Source of the DNA: Nocardia colli
GTDB lineage: Bacteria; Actinomycetota; Actinomycetes; Mycobacteriales; Mycobacteriaceae
Length of the DNA stretch: 64,000 bases
Direction: 5' to 3'
NCBI RefSeq assembly: GCF_008704205.1
Contig: NZ_VXLC01000004.1
Span: 62,001 to 126,000, forward strand
Positions 9,213 through 18,213 of this stretch are shown here, piece after piece. How positions within the stretch are numbered: position 1 is the stretch's first letter; every line of letters starts with the position of its first letter. A program made the translations under genes and the position numbers. The notes beneath the pieces are model-generated. The model ran no database searches. It was given only the letters and a program-made list of their open reading frames with translations, and was not told the DNA's origin.

Positions 9213-9276
9213 GCTCTAACCCGGCGGAGCTCTTCCGTCCGCCATCCGATCGACTCGCAGGAGTAGAGCCCTGAGC

Positions 9277-9969
9277 TTGCCCACCCCGCCGGCTCCGCCG
9301 TCTGCCGACCCCCGGCCGTCTCCGCCCGCCTCGTGGACCCCCGCCGCGGCCCCGGCGACCGTCGTCGTGCTCGCCTCGGGCACCGGATCGTTGTTGCGCG
9401 CGCTGCTCGACGCGGCGGCCGCCGCCGGCTTCCCGGCGAAGATCGTCGCCGTCGGCGTCGACCGGAACTGCGCGGCCACCGAGCACGCCGACGCCGCGGG
9501 CGTCGCCCACTTCAAGGTGGCGCTGAACGACTTTCCCGATCGCGCCGACTGGGATGCCGCGCTGACCGACGCGGTCGCCGGCTACGCACCCGATCTCGTG
9601 GTCTCGGCCGGGTTCATGAAGATCCTCGGCCCCGCCTTCCTCGACCGCTTCGGCGGCCGGATCATCAACACCCACCCCGCGCTGCTGCCCGCCTTCCCCG
9701 GCGCGCACGGGGTGCGTGACGCGCTCGCCTACGGGGTGCGGGTCACCGGCTCGACCGTGCACCTGGTCGACGCGGGCGTCGACACCGGGCCGATCCTCGC
9801 GCAGGAGGCGGTGCCGGTGCTGCCCGACGACGACGAGGCGAGCCTGCACGAACGCATCAAGGTGGTGGAACGGCGGCTGCTCGCGCAGGTCGTCGCCGCC
9901 GTCGCCACGCGGGGCATTGTTTCCGACGGACGAAAGGCAGTTATCCCAGATGAGCGAGTTATCCGGTGA
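9277..9969 (+). CDS. purN: Phosphoribosylglycinamide formyltransferase
   Basis: Third step of purine biosynthesis: transfers formyl from 10-formyl-THF to GAR. After a Pro-rich N-terminal extension, the core begins [19 protein letters not shown]. The catalytic region [17 protein letters not shown] carries the essential Asn-x-His, and the downstream Asp lies in [11 protein letters not shown]. The start is uncertain: TTG 9277 or CTG 9271, both behind GGAG at 9260. The stop overlaps purH by 4 bp (GTGA), so the two are translationally coupled. Confidence 0.95.
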   Translation: MPTPPAPPSADPRPSPPASWTPAAAPATVVVLASGTGSLLRALLDAAAAAGFPAKIVAVGVDRNCAATEHADAAGVAHFKVALNDFPDRADWDAALTDAVAGYAPDLVVSAGFMKILGPAFLDRFGGRIINTHPALLPAFPGAHGVRDALAYGVRVTGSTVHLVDAGVDTGPILAQEAVPVLPDDDEASLHERIKVVERRLLAQVVAAVATRGIVSDGRKAVIPDERVIR

Positions 9970-11543
9970 GTGACCGCAAGGAAATCAAGCGCGCGCTGGT
10001 GAGCGTGTACGACAAGACGGGGCTGATCGAGCTCGCGACCGGTCTGCACGCCGCGGGCATCGAGCTGGTCTCGACCGGTTCGACCGCGGGCAAGATCGCC
10101 GACGCGGGCATCCCGGTGACCAAGGTCGAGGACCTCACCGGCTTCCCGGAGACGCTCGAGGGGCGGGTGAAGACGCTGCACCCGCGGGTGCACGCGGGCA
10201 TCCTCGCCGACACGCGCAAACAGCAGCACCTCGATCAGCTGGTCGAGCTGGGCGTCGAGGCGTTCCAGCTGGTCGTGGTGAACCTGTACCCGTTCACCGA
10301 GACCGTGGCCAGCGGCGCGAGCCCGGACGAGTGCGTCGAGCAGATCGACATCGGCGGGCCGTCCATGGTGCGGGCCGCGGCGAAGAACCATCCGTCGGTG
10401 GCCGTGGTCGTCGACAGCGGCGACTACGACGAGGTACTCGGTGCGGTGAAGTCCGGCGGGTTCACCCTCGCCGAGCGGACTGCGTTGGCGGCCAAGGCTT
10501 TCCAGCACACCGCAAGTTATGACGTCGCGGTCGCGAGCTGGATGACCTCGGTGCTCGCGCCGGGCGTCGCGGCGCAGGCCGAGGACAGCGGCGTGCAGTT
10601 CCCGGCCTGGCTCGGCGGCACCTGGGAGCGTTCCGCGGTGCTGCGCTACGGCGAGAACCCGCATCAGGCGGCCGCGCTCTACACCAGCAACGACGGCAGT
10701 CTCGGTCTCGCGCAGGCTCGGCAGTTGCACGGCAAGGAGATGTCGTACAACAACTACACCGATGCCGACGCCGCGTGGCGAGCCGCCTACGACCACACCG
10801 CGCCGACCGTCGCGATCATCAAGCACGCCAACCCCTGTGGCATCGCGATCGGCGCCGACATCGCCGAGGCGCACCGCAAGGCGCACGCCTGCGATCCGGT
10901 GAGCGCGTTCGGCGGCGTGATCGCGGCCAATCGTGAGGTCACCGTGGAGCTGGCCGAGCAGGTCGCGGAGATCTTCACCGAGGTGATCGTGGCTCCGGCG
11001 TACGCCGACGGTGCGGTGGAAGTGTTGCAGCGCAAGAAGAACGTGCGCATCCTGATCGCCGAGCCGCCGCGGCGCGCGGGCGCCGAGCTGCGCCCGATCA
11101 GCGGCGGCGCGCTGCTGCAGCAGCGTGACATCCTCGACGCCGCGGGCGACGATCCGGCCAACTGGACGCTGGCCACCGGCACCGCGGCCGACGCCGAGAC
11201 CCTCGCCGAGCTCGAATTCGCCTGGCGCGCTTGCCGTGCGGTGAAGTCCAACGCGATCCTGCTCGCGCACGACGGCGCCTCGGTCGGCGTAGGCATGGGC
11301 CAGGTCAACCGGGTGGACGCGGTGCAGCTCGCCGTGCAGCGCGCCGGTGATCGGGCCAAGGGCTCGGTCGCGGCCTCGGACGCGTTCTTCCCGTTCCCCG
11401 ACGGCCCGCAGCAGCTCATCCAGGCAGGCGTCCGCGCGATCGTCCAGCCCGGCGGCTCCGTCCGCGACCAGGAAACCATCGACCTGGCCCGCGAAGCCGG
11501 CGTAACCCTCTACCTCACCGGCTCCCGCCACTTCGCCCACTGA
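9966..11543 (+). CDS. purH: Bifunctional AICAR transformylase / IMP cyclohydrolase
   Basis: Last two steps of IMP synthesis. N-terminal MGS-like IMP cyclohydrolase domain (about 1-200; [29 protein letters not shown]) and C-terminal AICAR formyltransferase domain ([14 protein letters not shown]; the KHANPCG motif holds catalytic Lys-His). The usual C-terminus [14 protein letters not shown] is present. 525 aa is normal. GTG start overlaps the purN stop. A perfect hairpin follows at 11556. Confidence 0.97.
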   Translation: MSDRKEIKRALVSVYDKTGLIELATGLHAAGIELVSTGSTAGKIADAGIPVTKVEDLTGFPETLEGRVKTLHPRVHAGILADTRKQQHLDQLVELGVEAFQLVVVNLYPFTETVASGASPDECVEQIDIGGPSMVRAAAKNHPSVAVVVDSGDYDEVLGAVKSGGFTLAERTALAAKAFQHTASYDVAVASWMTSVLAPGVAAQAEDSGVQFPAWLGGTWERSAVLRYGENPHQAAALYTSNDGSLGLAQARQLHGKEMSYNNYTDADAAWRAAYDHTAPTVAIIKHANPCGIAIGADIAEAHRKAHACDPVSAFGGVIAANREVTVELAEQVAEIFTEVIVAPAYADGAVEVLQRKKNVRILIAEPPRRAGAELRPISGGALLQQRDILDAAGDDPANWTLATGTAADAETLAELEFAWRACRAVKSNAILLAHDGASVGVGMGQVNRVDAVQLAVQRAGDRAKGSVAASDAFFPFPDGPQQLIQAGVRAIVQPGGSVRDQETIDLAREAGVTLYLTGSRHFAH

Positions 11544-11555
11544 CCTACCCCACCT

Positions 11556-11590
11556 CGAACGCCACGCCCGGTCCGCCGGCGTGGCGTTCG
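11556..11590 (+). terminator. Terminator of purNH
   Basis: Perfect 13-bp inverted repeat CGAACGCCACGCC / GGCGTGGCGTTCG with a 9-nt loop, 12 bp after the purH stop. Confidence 0.75.
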
Positions 11591-11596
11591 GCATTC

Positions 11597-11668
11597 CCGC
11601 ACCACTTCTGACTTCCCGCACCGAAAATCGCATGCAAATTTCGGTGCGGGAAATCAGAAGTGGTGCGG
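11597..11668. repeat. Long inverted repeat between purH and the hexosaminidase gene
   Basis: Two 30-nt arms (11597-11626 and 11639-11668) that are reverse complements with one mismatch, around a 12-nt loop containing GCATGC. Each arm itself contains two related units (CCGCACCACTTCTGA and TTCCCGCACCGAAA). It is a second hairpin directly after the purH terminator and only 55 bp before the next start codon, so it is more than a terminator needs. It could be a palindromic repetitive unit (REP-like) or an mRNA element. Confidence 0.7.
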
Positions 11669-11722
11669 CTGCGGTGGGGCGGGCGGGCGCGAATGCGCGT
11701 GGTGGTTTCGTACAGTGGCCGC

Positions 11723-13285
11723 ATGTCGATTCGTGCGGTGGGTGTCGGTGTGGTTGTGCTGGTCGCTGCTGTGGCGGTGTCGGTCGGTGGGCAGCAAGCG
11801 GCTCAGGCGGAGCCGGGGGTGCCGCAGACTGTTCCTTCGTTGAAGGCGTGGAATCCAGGTGGGGGCGAATTCTCGCTCGGTGCGCATGCGCGGGTCCTGT
11901 ACGGGGACGGATTACGCGACACCGCTACAGATTTCGCTTCGGCGCTGCGTGCGGTGACCGGAAATGACGTTGTCGCGCAGGCGGGTTCGTCCGGCGGTCC
12001 CGGTGACATCGTGCTCAGCACCGGCACCGTGCCCGGAGCTCCGGAAATGCCTGAGGCATACCAGATTTCGATCGGCGGAACCCTGGACCTGCGCGGCAAT
12101 GACATCGCGGGCGCGTTCTACGCCACCCGCTCGGCACTGCAGCTCCTACGGCAACGGGACGCGATTCCCGGTGGCACCGCGACGGATTGGCCGCAGTATC
12201 GCGAACGCAGCCTCATGCTCGACGTCGGCCGCGAATTCATGCCGGTCGATCTGCTGCGCGCGCAGATCCGCCGCATGGGCTACCTCAAGCTGAACCTGCT
12301 GCACCTGCACCTCTCGGACACCTTCGGCTTCCGCCTCGAAAGCGAACGACACCCGGAAATAACCGCCGCACAGCACTATTCGAAGCAGGACATTCGCGAC
12401 CTGGTCGAGTACGCGGCCAGGTATCAGGTCGAGATCATGCCCGAGGTGGACTTCCCCGGTCACATGAACGGCATCTTGGCCGCCCACCCCGACCTGAAGC
12501 TGCGCAGCGCGGACGGCCGGGTCTCCGACGCGGCCATCGATATCGCGAACCCGCGCGCCTACGACCTGATGCGCGACATCCTCGACGAGTTCCTGCCGCT
12601 GTTCCCCGGCCCCTACTGGCACCTCGGCGCAGATGAGTTCCTGCTGGACGGCGCCCGCGTCGCGAGCTTCGACGAGTACCCGCAGATCGGCGAGTACGCC
12701 CGCGCCACCTACGGGCCGCAGGCCCAGCCCGTCGACGCCTTCCTCGGCCTGATCAACTGGGGCGCCGACATCGTCCGCGCGCACGGCAAACGCCCGCGCA
12801 TCTGGAACGACGGATTGCACACCGGCGCAGGCACTCTCGCCATCGGCCGGGACATCGTCATCGACTACTGGAGCCGCGCGGGCATCCCACAACTGCCCCT
12901 GCCGTTCTTCGGAAACGCACGCAGCCCAGCCGATCTCATCGCCTCGGGCCACGAACTCCGCAACGCGTCCTTTACGCCGACCTACTACGTGGCGGGCGGC
13001 CCGACCGCGGCAGGCAACGTGCCGCCGCCGGTCGCCTATCAGATCTGGGATCCGGCGCTGTTCGTCGACGGCACCCGCCTGACGCCGGACCAGAACACGC
13101 ACAACCTCGGCTCGGGTCTGTTCGTCTGGTGCGACGACCCGACGGTGCAGACCCCGGACCGGATCGCCGCCGCCATCGCCATGCCGCTGAAGGTCACCGC
13201 ACAGCAGACCTGGGGTCCACCGCAAGCCGGTAGCTACCTCGAATTCGCGGCACGGGCCGACGCCGTCGGCGAACCTCCGGCGTAG
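11723..13285 (+). CDS. Secreted beta-N-acetylhexosaminidase, GH20
   Basis: Exported glycoside hydrolase of family 20. Signal peptide residues 1-30 (cleavage near AAQAEP); the start at 11723 was chosen because it begins the signal peptide. A GH20b-like alpha/beta domain (about 40-150; DIVLSTGTV, GAFYATRSALQLL) precedes the TIM barrel. Catalytic features seen: HLHLSDTFGFRLE, EIMPEVDFPGHM, and the Asp-Glu pair in HLGADEFLLDG near residue 308. Likely releases GlcNAc from chitin, glycans or peptidoglycan fragments outside the membrane. Monocistronic by spacing. Confidence 0.92.
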   Translation: MSIRAVGVGVVVLVAAVAVSVGGQQAAQAEPGVPQTVPSLKAWNPGGGEFSLGAHARVLYGDGLRDTATDFASALRAVTGNDVVAQAGSSGGPGDIVLSTGTVPGAPEMPEAYQISIGGTLDLRGNDIAGAFYATRSALQLLRQRDAIPGGTATDWPQYRERSLMLDVGREFMPVDLLRAQIRRMGYLKLNLLHLHLSDTFGFRLESERHPEITAAQHYSKQDIRDLVEYAARYQVEIMPEVDFPGHMNGILAAHPDLKLRSADGRVSDAAIDIANPRAYDLMRDILDEFLPLFPGPYWHLGADEFLLDGARVASFDEYPQIGEYARATYGPQAQPVDAFLGLINWGADIVRAHGKRPRIWNDGLHTGAGTLAIGRDIVIDYWSRAGIPQLPLPFFGNARSPADLIASGHELRNASFTPTYYVAGGPTAAGNVPPPVAYQIWDPALFVDGTRLTPDQNTHNLGSGLFVWCDDPTVQTPDRIAAAIAMPLKVTAQQTWGPPQAGSYLEFAARADAVGEPPA

Positions 13286-13297
13286 CGCGCCCGCGGC

Positions 13298-13759
13298 CTA
13301 CACCGCGCTGAGCACCGGCCGGTTGCCCAAAGGTGACTTCAGCGGCAGTTCGAGCGAGCCGAACACCGCGTTCATGGTGCACATCCGGCCCACCGCGTCG
13401 GCCCGGGTGCCGGCCCGCAGCTCGACGGTGACGGTCGAATCCGTCTCGCGCACAGTCGCGTCCACGCCGTAGCATTCGGGCGTGCCGGTCTGGAAGTTGA
13501 CCGCGATCCGGTCGTCTGCCAGCCGCGTCCACGAGCTGAACGCCATCGGGCGCGGGCTCACGATGGTCGGGTCGGCGGTGAACTCCCGCCCGCGATTACC
13601 GCCGGTGTCCTCGGTCGGCGTGCTCGGCGCGGCACTGGTGCTCGTGCTGGTTTTCGGTTGCGGCGCAGCATCATCCGATCCGCTACACGCCGTAGCGGCG
13701 AGGCACCCGAGCGCAATGGCAACAGCTGCGGCGGTACGGCCGCCCGACATCCGACTCAT
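13298..13759 (-). CDS. Small lipoprotein of unknown function
   Basis: Type II signal peptide: MSRMSGGR, a hydrophobic stretch, and the lipobox LAATAC with the lipidated Cys about 24 residues in, then a Ser/Thr/Pro linker. The roughly 100-residue C-terminal domain has two cysteines (TPECYG, GRMCTMN) that may pair. Alternative starts at TTG 13780 and ATG 13750 exist; 13759 gives a normal signal peptide. Convergent with the hexosaminidase gene (12-bp gap). No family recognised. Confidence 0.75.
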   Translation of the reverse strand: MSRMSGGRTAAAVAIALGCLAATACSGSDDAAPQPKTSTSTSAAPSTPTEDTGGNRGREFTADPTIVSPRPMAFSSWTRLADDRIAVNFQTGTPECYGVDATVRETDSTVTVELRAGTRADAVGRMCTMNAVFGSLELPLKSPLGNRPVLSAV

Positions 13760-13971
13760 GCCGACCACCCTAGTGGGCAATGCCAGGGGCTATCTCACAT
13801 AGAACATGACACGGCAATAGGACACACCCCACAGTGAACTTTCGGCGAACCATGCGCGTAATCCCTCCGTAACCCCCTCCAGACCAGTATCTTCGGGGCC
13901 TAGATGCGCGCCTGTGTCTTCGGTGCGTGTCGATTGTCGGATGCTCTTCAGAACCTTCGAAAGGAAGAACC

Positions 13972-14535
13972 GTGGGCGACACACTGCGCGTTGGTGAAGA
14001 ACTCGGACTGGGTCAGTCCCTGCAGGGTGGTGCTTACACCCTTACTTTGCAGGACGACGGCAACCTGGTGTTGTCCGAGCCGGACGGAAATGTGGTGTGG
14101 TCCACCCTGACTCACGGTCAGAGTGTCGACCGCGCGGTGCTGCAGGACGACGGCAACTTCGTGGTGTACAAGGGTGACGCGTCGGCCTGGTCCACCGAGA
14201 CCAATGGCAAGGACGCGGACCGGCTGGTCGTGCAGGCCGACCGCAACGTGGTGCTGTACGGCAAGGACGGCAGCCCGCTGTGGGCCTCGAACACCAAGTC
14301 GGACAACCCGCTCTCGGCTCCCGAGCCGGAGCCGGTCGCCGAGGCGCCTGCCGCCGAAGAGGTTCCGCCGCCGGCCCCCGAGGTGCGTACCTACACGGTC
14401 GAGCCGGGCGACACCCTGTGGGCGATCGCCGAGCGCTTCTACGGTGACGGCAACCGCTACCAGGAGATCGCCAACGCGAGCGGCATCGACAACCCGGACC
14501 TGATCAACCCCGGCCAGGTGCTGACCATCCCGTAA
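13972..14535 (+). CDS. Bulb-type lectin domain fused to LysM
   Basis: 187-aa protein without a classical signal peptide. Residues about 1-110 form a B-type (monocot mannose-binding) lectin fold with the repeated QDDGNLVL / QDDGNFVVYK / QADRNVVLYGK strands and Trp at the ends of each repeat. A Pro/Glu/Ala linker (about 112-138) leads to a single LysM domain (YTVEPGDTLWAIAERFYGDG ... INPGQVLTIP). GTG start with ribosome binding site AAGGAAG 4 nt upstream. Likely binds mannose-rich glycan on one side and peptidoglycan on the other. Export without a signal peptide is unexplained. Confidence 0.88.
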   Translation: MGDTLRVGEELGLGQSLQGGAYTLTLQDDGNLVLSEPDGNVVWSTLTHGQSVDRAVLQDDGNFVVYKGDASAWSTETNGKDADRLVVQADRNVVLYGKDGSPLWASNTKSDNPLSAPEPEPVAEAPAAEEVPPPAPEVRTYTVEPGDTLWAIAERFYGDGNRYQEIANASGIDNPDLINPGQVLTIP

Positions 14536-14557
14536 TTTATTGCGGCGCAAGACAAAA

Positions 14558-14590
14558 CGTGGGACCCCGGCAACATGCGGGGGTCCCACG
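14558..14590 (-). terminator. Terminator of the rpmB-rpmG-rpsN-rpsR operon
   Basis: Perfect 11-bp inverted repeat CGTGGGACCCC / GGGGTCCCACG with an 11-nt loop. On the minus strand it is followed by TTTTGTC, a canonical T-run, so it mainly serves the minus-strand ribosomal operon, but it sits between convergent genes and may act both ways. Confidence 0.8.
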
Positions 14591-14613
14591 TTCGGGTTTC
14601 GGAGGAAGTGCGG

Positions 14614-14868
14614 CTACCGGCTGGTGAAGGGGAGCAGCGCCATCTCGCGGGCGTTCTTCACCGCGACGGCGACCTGGCGCTGCTGCTGCGGCGTGAGCCC
14701 GGTGACCCGGCGGCTGCGAATCTTGCCGCGATCGGAGATGAACGTGCGCAGCAGATTGACGTCCTTGTAGTCGACCTTCTCGATGCCTGCGGCAATGAGC
14801 GGGTTCTTCTTCGGACGGCGGGCCTGTTCGGCGCGAACCTTCTTCGACGGTGCTCGCTTGACTGCCAT
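14614..14868 (-). CDS. rpsR: 30S ribosomal protein S18, alternative copy
   Basis: 84-aa S18 with the typical core IDYKD-like [19 protein letters not shown] and [19 protein letters not shown]. No zinc-binding Cys motifs are present, so this is the zinc-independent (C-minus) paralogue; a housekeeping copy is expected elsewhere next to rpsF. Last gene of the four-gene Zur-type operon. Confidence 0.95.
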   Translation of the reverse strand: MAVKRAPSKKVRAEQARRPKKNPLIAAGIEKVDYKDVNLLRTFISDRGKIRSRRVTGLTPQQQRQVAVAVKNAREMALLPFTSR

Positions 14869-14900
14869 ATACGGATCCTTCGTACGAGAACGGTGGTTGT

Positions 14901-15206
14901 CTACCAGCTCGATTTGCGCACACCGGGCAACTCGCCCCGGTGCGCCATCTCGCGCACACGCACACGGGACAATCCGAACTTCCGGAGGTGACCGCGCGGT
15001 CGTCCGTCAGCGGCGTCCCGATTGCGCAATCGTACCGGACTGGCGTCCCGCGGCTGTCGTCGCAGCTCAGCGGCCGCGTCGGCGCGCACGGCGTCCGGTG
15101 TGCCGGGCTTGCGGATGAGCTCTTTCAGCTCGGCCCGGCGCTCGGCGTAGCGCGCGACGACCGCCGCGCGCTGGGCGTTGCGGGCGATCTTCGACTTCTT
15201 CGCCAC
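14901..15206 (-). CDS. rpsN: 30S ribosomal protein S14, zinc-independent
   Basis: 101-aa long form of S14 ([10 protein letters not shown] ... [20 protein letters not shown]). The short form carries a CxxC-CxxC zinc ribbon; this protein has no cysteines. GTG start lies 1 bp after the rpmG stop, so the genes are coupled. Replaces zinc-containing S14 under zinc limitation by family knowledge. Confidence 0.95.
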   Translation of the reverse strand: MAKKSKIARNAQRAAVVARYAERRAELKELIRKPGTPDAVRADAAAELRRQPRDASPVRLRNRDAADGRPRGHLRKFGLSRVRVREMAHRGELPGVRKSSW

Positions 15207-15207
15207 C

Positions 15208-15378
15208 TCAGCGCTCCTCGCGGAAATCGACGTGCTTGCGCACCACCGGGTCGAACTTGCGCAGCACCATCCGGTCCGGATCGTTGCGGCGGTTCTTCCT
15301 GGTCACGTACGTGTACCCGGTGCCTGCGGTGGACTTGAGTTTGACGATCGGCCGGAGCTCGGTCGACTTCGATGCCAT
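15208..15378 (-). CDS. rpmG: 50S ribosomal protein L33, zinc-independent
   Basis: 56 codons: [20 protein letters not shown], then [17 protein letters not shown] and ending KHVDFREER. It lacks the Cys-x-x-Cys pairs of the zinc-binding L33. Too short for many ORF finders. The ATG is preceded by AGGAG (15381-15385 on the complement). It lies between rpmB and rpsN in the operon. Confidence 0.95.
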   Translation of the reverse strand: MASKSTELRPIVKLKSTAGTGYTYVTRKNRRNDPDRMVLRKFDPVVRKHVDFREER

Positions 15379-15391
15379 GGTTTTCTCCTGG

Positions 15392-15628
15392 TCAGATCTT
15401 GTCGCCCCGGGCCCGGATCCGGGCCACCACGGCCTCGATCCCGTCCCGGTCGATGGTCTTGATGCCCTTGGCCGAGACGGTCAGCGTGATCCGCCGGCCT
15501 TCGCTGGGCAGGAAGTAGGTCTTGCGCTGGATATTGGGGTCCCAGCGCCGATTCGTGCGCTTGTGTGAGTGCGAGACGGACTTGCCGAACCCGGGCTTGC
15601 GCCCGGTGACCTGGCAGTGGGCCGACAT
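15392..15628 (-). CDS. rpmB: 50S ribosomal protein L28, alternative copy
   Basis: 78-aa L28: [20 protein letters not shown] at the start and the [16 protein letters not shown] region at the end. The only cysteine is C5, so the four-Cys zinc site is absent. First gene of the minus-strand operon; ribosome binding site GGAG 5 nt upstream; a Zur-like palindrome lies 20 bp before the start codon. Confidence 0.95.
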   Translation of the reverse strand: MSAHCQVTGRKPGFGKSVSHSHKRTNRRWDPNIQRKTYFLPSEGRRITLTVSAKGIKTIDRDGIEAVVARIRARGDKI

Positions 15629-15647
15629 GCGGACTCCCTCCGGTAGA

Positions 15648-15663
15648 TGACAATCATTTTCGA
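15648..15663. promoter_or_regulatory. Zur box-like palindrome (rpmB side)
   Basis: TGACAATCATTTTCGA resembles the mycobacterial Zur operator (AAAATnATTTTC core, imperfect palindrome). It lies 20 bp upstream of rpmB, in the position to repress the operon when zinc is plentiful. Confidence 0.75.
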
Positions 15664-15702
15664 CAACGGCTGATCGACAATGTACCGTTGCGTTGACGCA
15701 AA

Positions 15703-15718
15703 TGAAAATCGTTATCGA
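15703..15718. promoter_or_regulatory. Zur box-like palindrome (mrf side)
   Basis: TGAAAATCGTTATCGA, imperfect palindrome with the TGAAAAnCGTT half site, 15 bp before the GTG of the divergent Mrf-like gene. Together with the site at 15648 it would allow Zur to control both transcripts. Confidence 0.75.
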
Positions 15719-15732
15719 AAGGAGTGCTGTCA

Positions 15733-17046
15733 GTGCTCGCACCTGAGACCGACCGGCGCACACCGGTCGTGGTGCTCGCCGGATTCGCCGGACCGGCCGC
15801 GGCGGGCGCCGACCACGCGGCTACCGCGCTGTGCAATGACGCGCCCGGCACCGTCGTCGTCCATCACGATCTCGGCCAGCTGCGCGAGGGCATCGTGCAC
15901 CGCACGGTGCGCAGCGCGACCTACGAGACCTCGGACGTGCTCGAGCTCGCGCACGGCTGCGTCTCCTGCACGCTGCGGATCGACCTGCTGCCCCTGCTGC
16001 GCACGCTCGCCGCGCGGGATTCGGTCGAGCGCATCGTGCTCGCGCTGGATCCGGCGTTCGAGGCCGAGGCGGTCTGCCATGCGATCGAACATGTTGTGGT
16101 GGAAGGGATTCTGGGCCGGGTCGACGGGCCGGCCGGCCGTGATGTGCGCATCGAGGCGGTGCTGACCTTCCTCGACGCCGACGCGTGGCTCGCCGACGCG
16201 ACCGGTGCGGAGACGCTCGCCGAGCGTGGTCTCGCCAAGGCCGACGACGAGCACACGGTCGCGCAGGTGGCCGTGGGGCAGGTCGAATTCGCTGATGCGG
16301 TAATCGCTTTGGGCGCAGTAGTGCCCGGCGGCGACGTCGATCGCGGCAGGCTGGGGGCGGTGCTGGCCCGGCTCGTTCCCGACGCGCCGGTGGACTGGGT
16401 GGACGCACCGCACCTGCTCACTGCCGCGCGCATCGAAGCCCTGCTGACCCGAATCCCGGCAAACTCCCGCCGCGGCAAGGTATTCGACGCGCACGCGCCG
16501 CTGCTGCGCGGACAGCCGCCGCTCAGCAGCGACTACGGCGTCGCGCTGCTGGAATTCGCCGCGAGCCGGCCGTTCCATCCCGCCCGGCTGCACGAGGCGC
16601 TCGATGTGCTCTTCGACGGCGTGGTCACCGCGCGCGGCCGAATGTGGCTCGCCACCCAGCCCGACGAGGTGGCCTGGCTGGAGTCCGCGGGCGGTGGCCT
16701 GCGCGTCGGCAGCGCGGGTCGCTGGCTGGCGGCGATGTCGGAACCCGAACTGGCACAGGCGGATCCGGATCGGCGGGCGATGGCCGCGCTGCGCTGGGAC
16801 GACCAGTTCGGCGACCGGGACATCTCCCTGGTGATCCTGGTGCACGACGCCGATCCCAACGAGATCCGCGAGGCGCTGCACTGGGCGCTGGTCGAGGACG
16901 ACGAGCTGCGCCTGGTCGAACGCGCGCCCGAGCGAGTTGCCCAGTGGGAGGACCCGTTCGGCGCCTGGCACGCCGACCCCTGCGACAGCGCCGACGCCGC
17001 GTTACCCGTCGAAGACGTGAAAAGCCCGAGAGGAGAAGCGAAATGA
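15733..17046 (+). CDS. mrf: CobW/COG0523-like protein, Mrf (ribosome hibernation recruitment factor) homologue
   Basis: About 437 aa, resembling mycobacterial Rv0106/Mrf, which recruits the hibernation factor Mpy to zinc-independent ribosomes. Visible features: an N-terminal strand [10 protein letters not shown] that corresponds to a P-loop but lacks the GK[S/T] signature, the family Cys motif as GCVSCTLR (CxxC rather than CxCC), and a C-terminal CobW_C domain with [20 protein letters not shown]. Hence GTPase activity is doubtful. GTG 15733 is chosen behind AAAGGAG. Its stop overlaps rpmE (ATGA). Location in the Zur-like regulon supports the assignment. Confidence 0.85.
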   Translation: MLAPETDRRTPVVVLAGFAGPAAAGADHAATALCNDAPGTVVVHHDLGQLREGIVHRTVRSATYETSDVLELAHGCVSCTLRIDLLPLLRTLAARDSVERIVLALDPAFEAEAVCHAIEHVVVEGILGRVDGPAGRDVRIEAVLTFLDADAWLADATGAETLAERGLAKADDEHTVAQVAVGQVEFADAVIALGAVVPGGDVDRGRLGAVLARLVPDAPVDWVDAPHLLTAARIEALLTRIPANSRRGKVFDAHAPLLRGQPPLSSDYGVALLEFAASRPFHPARLHEALDVLFDGVVTARGRMWLATQPDEVAWLESAGGGLRVGSAGRWLAAMSEPELAQADPDRRAMAALRWDDQFGDRDISLVILVHDADPNEIREALHWALVEDDELRLVERAPERVAQWEDPFGAWHADPCDSADAALPVEDVKSPRGEAK

Positions 17047-17306
17047 AGACAGGAATCCATCCGGACTACCACCCGGTGGTGTTCGAGGACGCCGGCACCG
17101 GCAAGCAGTTCCTCACCCGGTCGACCGTGACCAGCGCGCGCACCGTGCAGTGGTCCGACGGCAACACCTACCCGCTGGTGACCGTCGACGTGACGTCGGA
17201 CTCGCACCCGTTCTGGACCGGCGCGCACCGCGTGCTGGACAGCCAGGGCCGGGTGGAGAAGTTCGAGCGCAAGTACGGCAAGCGCCCGCGCCGCGGGGAG
17301 GGCTGA
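17043..17306 (+). CDS. rpmE: 50S ribosomal protein L31 type B
   Basis: 87-aa type B L31: [20 protein letters not shown], then [20 protein letters not shown] and a basic tail with [10 protein letters not shown]. No cysteines, so it needs no zinc. Overlaps the preceding stop by 4 bp; 1 bp separates it from rpmF. Confidence 0.95.
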   Translation: MKTGIHPDYHPVVFEDAGTGKQFLTRSTVTSARTVQWSDGNTYPLVTVDVTSDSHPFWTGAHRVLDSQGRVEKFERKYGKRPRRGEG

Positions 17307-17307
17307 G

Positions 17308-17481
17308 ATGGCCGTCCCGAAGCGGAAGATGTCGCGGTCGAACACCCGCAGCCGGCGCGCGCAGTGGAAGGCGACGCCGCCGGATCTGGTGCCGGTGACC
17401 GTCGCCGGCGTGGTGCACAAGGTGCCGCGCCGACTGGTCGCGGCGGTCAAGCGGGGACTGATCGACCTCGATCGGCTCTGA
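17308..17481 (+). CDS. rpmF: 50S ribosomal protein L32, zinc-independent
   Basis: 57-aa L32 beginning [20 protein letters not shown], no cysteines in the remaining sequence (the zinc form has C-x-x-C ... C). Third gene of the plus-strand half of the cluster. The ATG follows the rpmE stop by 1 bp. Too short for length-filtered ORF lists. Confidence 0.94.
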   Translation: MAVPKRKMSRSNTRSRRAQWKATPPDLVPVTVAGVVHKVPRRLVAAVKRGLIDLDRL

Positions 17482-17494
17482 CCGACCAGAAACG

Positions 17495-17530
17495 ACAGCG
17501 GGCCCGCGGATGATTCCCGGGGCCCGCTGT
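17495..17530 (+). terminator. Terminator after rpmF
   Basis: Perfect 11-bp inverted repeat ACAGCGGGCCC / GGGCCCGCTGT, 14-nt loop, between the convergent rpmF and the small minus-strand gene. Confidence 0.75.
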
Positions 17531-17548
17531 TCATCGGTTTCGGCTCGC

Positions 17549-17773
17549 TCAGCCTTCCTTGGCGGCGAGGTCCGCGAGCGTCGCGGCGAGCCGGAAGTAC
17601 TTGTTGCTGGCCAGATCGGCGATCGTCTTGATCTTGAGCGCGTCCAGCAGCTGCTTGTCGTGCGCTTCGGTGAGACCGGCGAGGGCCGAGGGCGGAGCGG
17701 AGAGGATTTCGTTCAGCGACTTGTTCTCGTACGCCTTGTCGAGAGCCTTGTCGAGCACCACGTTGACGGCCAT
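17549..17773 (-). CDS. Conserved-looking 74-aa helical protein
   Basis: Starts MAVNVVLDKALDKAYENKSL behind AAGGAG. Residues about 40-65 (KQLLDALKIKTIADLASNKY) resemble a helix-hairpin-helix/SAM-like motif, in which a hydrophobic helix and the KTIADLA turn recur in DNA- or protein-binding domains. All-helical, cytoplasmic, no cysteines. It has a codon pattern and start signal typical of a real gene. Function unknown; monocistronic and convergent with rpmF. Confidence 0.75.
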   Translation of the reverse strand: MAVNVVLDKALDKAYENKSLNEILSAPPSALAGLTEAHDKQLLDALKIKTIADLASNKYFRLAATLADLAAKEG

Positions 17774-18213
17774 GCGAACTCCTTCGAACGAACCTGGATG
17801 TGCGGCGCCCAGCGAGCGCCATGTGCCAGCCGACGATAACTCGGACGGTGCTGTCGTGGGTGGCGAACGCGCCGGTCGACCGAATCGGTCCGTCCTGGCG
17901 GGTTGATGACCAACTTTCCCGCGACAATGAAACGTGTGGCAATCGGATAGCAACTGCCCTGGTAGGAGCGACGTTGCGACCTCGTGCACGATGCGATAGC
18001 GCCCCGATAACTACCGGGCGAAATACCTACTGTTGGTTGGTTTTTGGTAGTCGGAAAAGTCTCCGCGAAGTGATGCGAACGTGTCCGGACGTCAGTATCC
18101 TCGTGCGAGAGGGCGGGTTCTTCCGGTTCCCGGGAGAACCCGCTCATCGCCAAAATCCCGGTCGCGGCACCTCTTCGCCGCCCGTGCGAAACCACTCACC
18201 GCACCCGCCGACC
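17774..18213. other. 440-bp intergenic region
   Basis: Lies upstream of the 74-aa gene and downstream of the DUF1906 gene. GC is lower around 17990-18070. I see no gene, tRNA or clear repeat; it presumably carries the promoter of the 74-aa gene. Confidence 0.5.
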
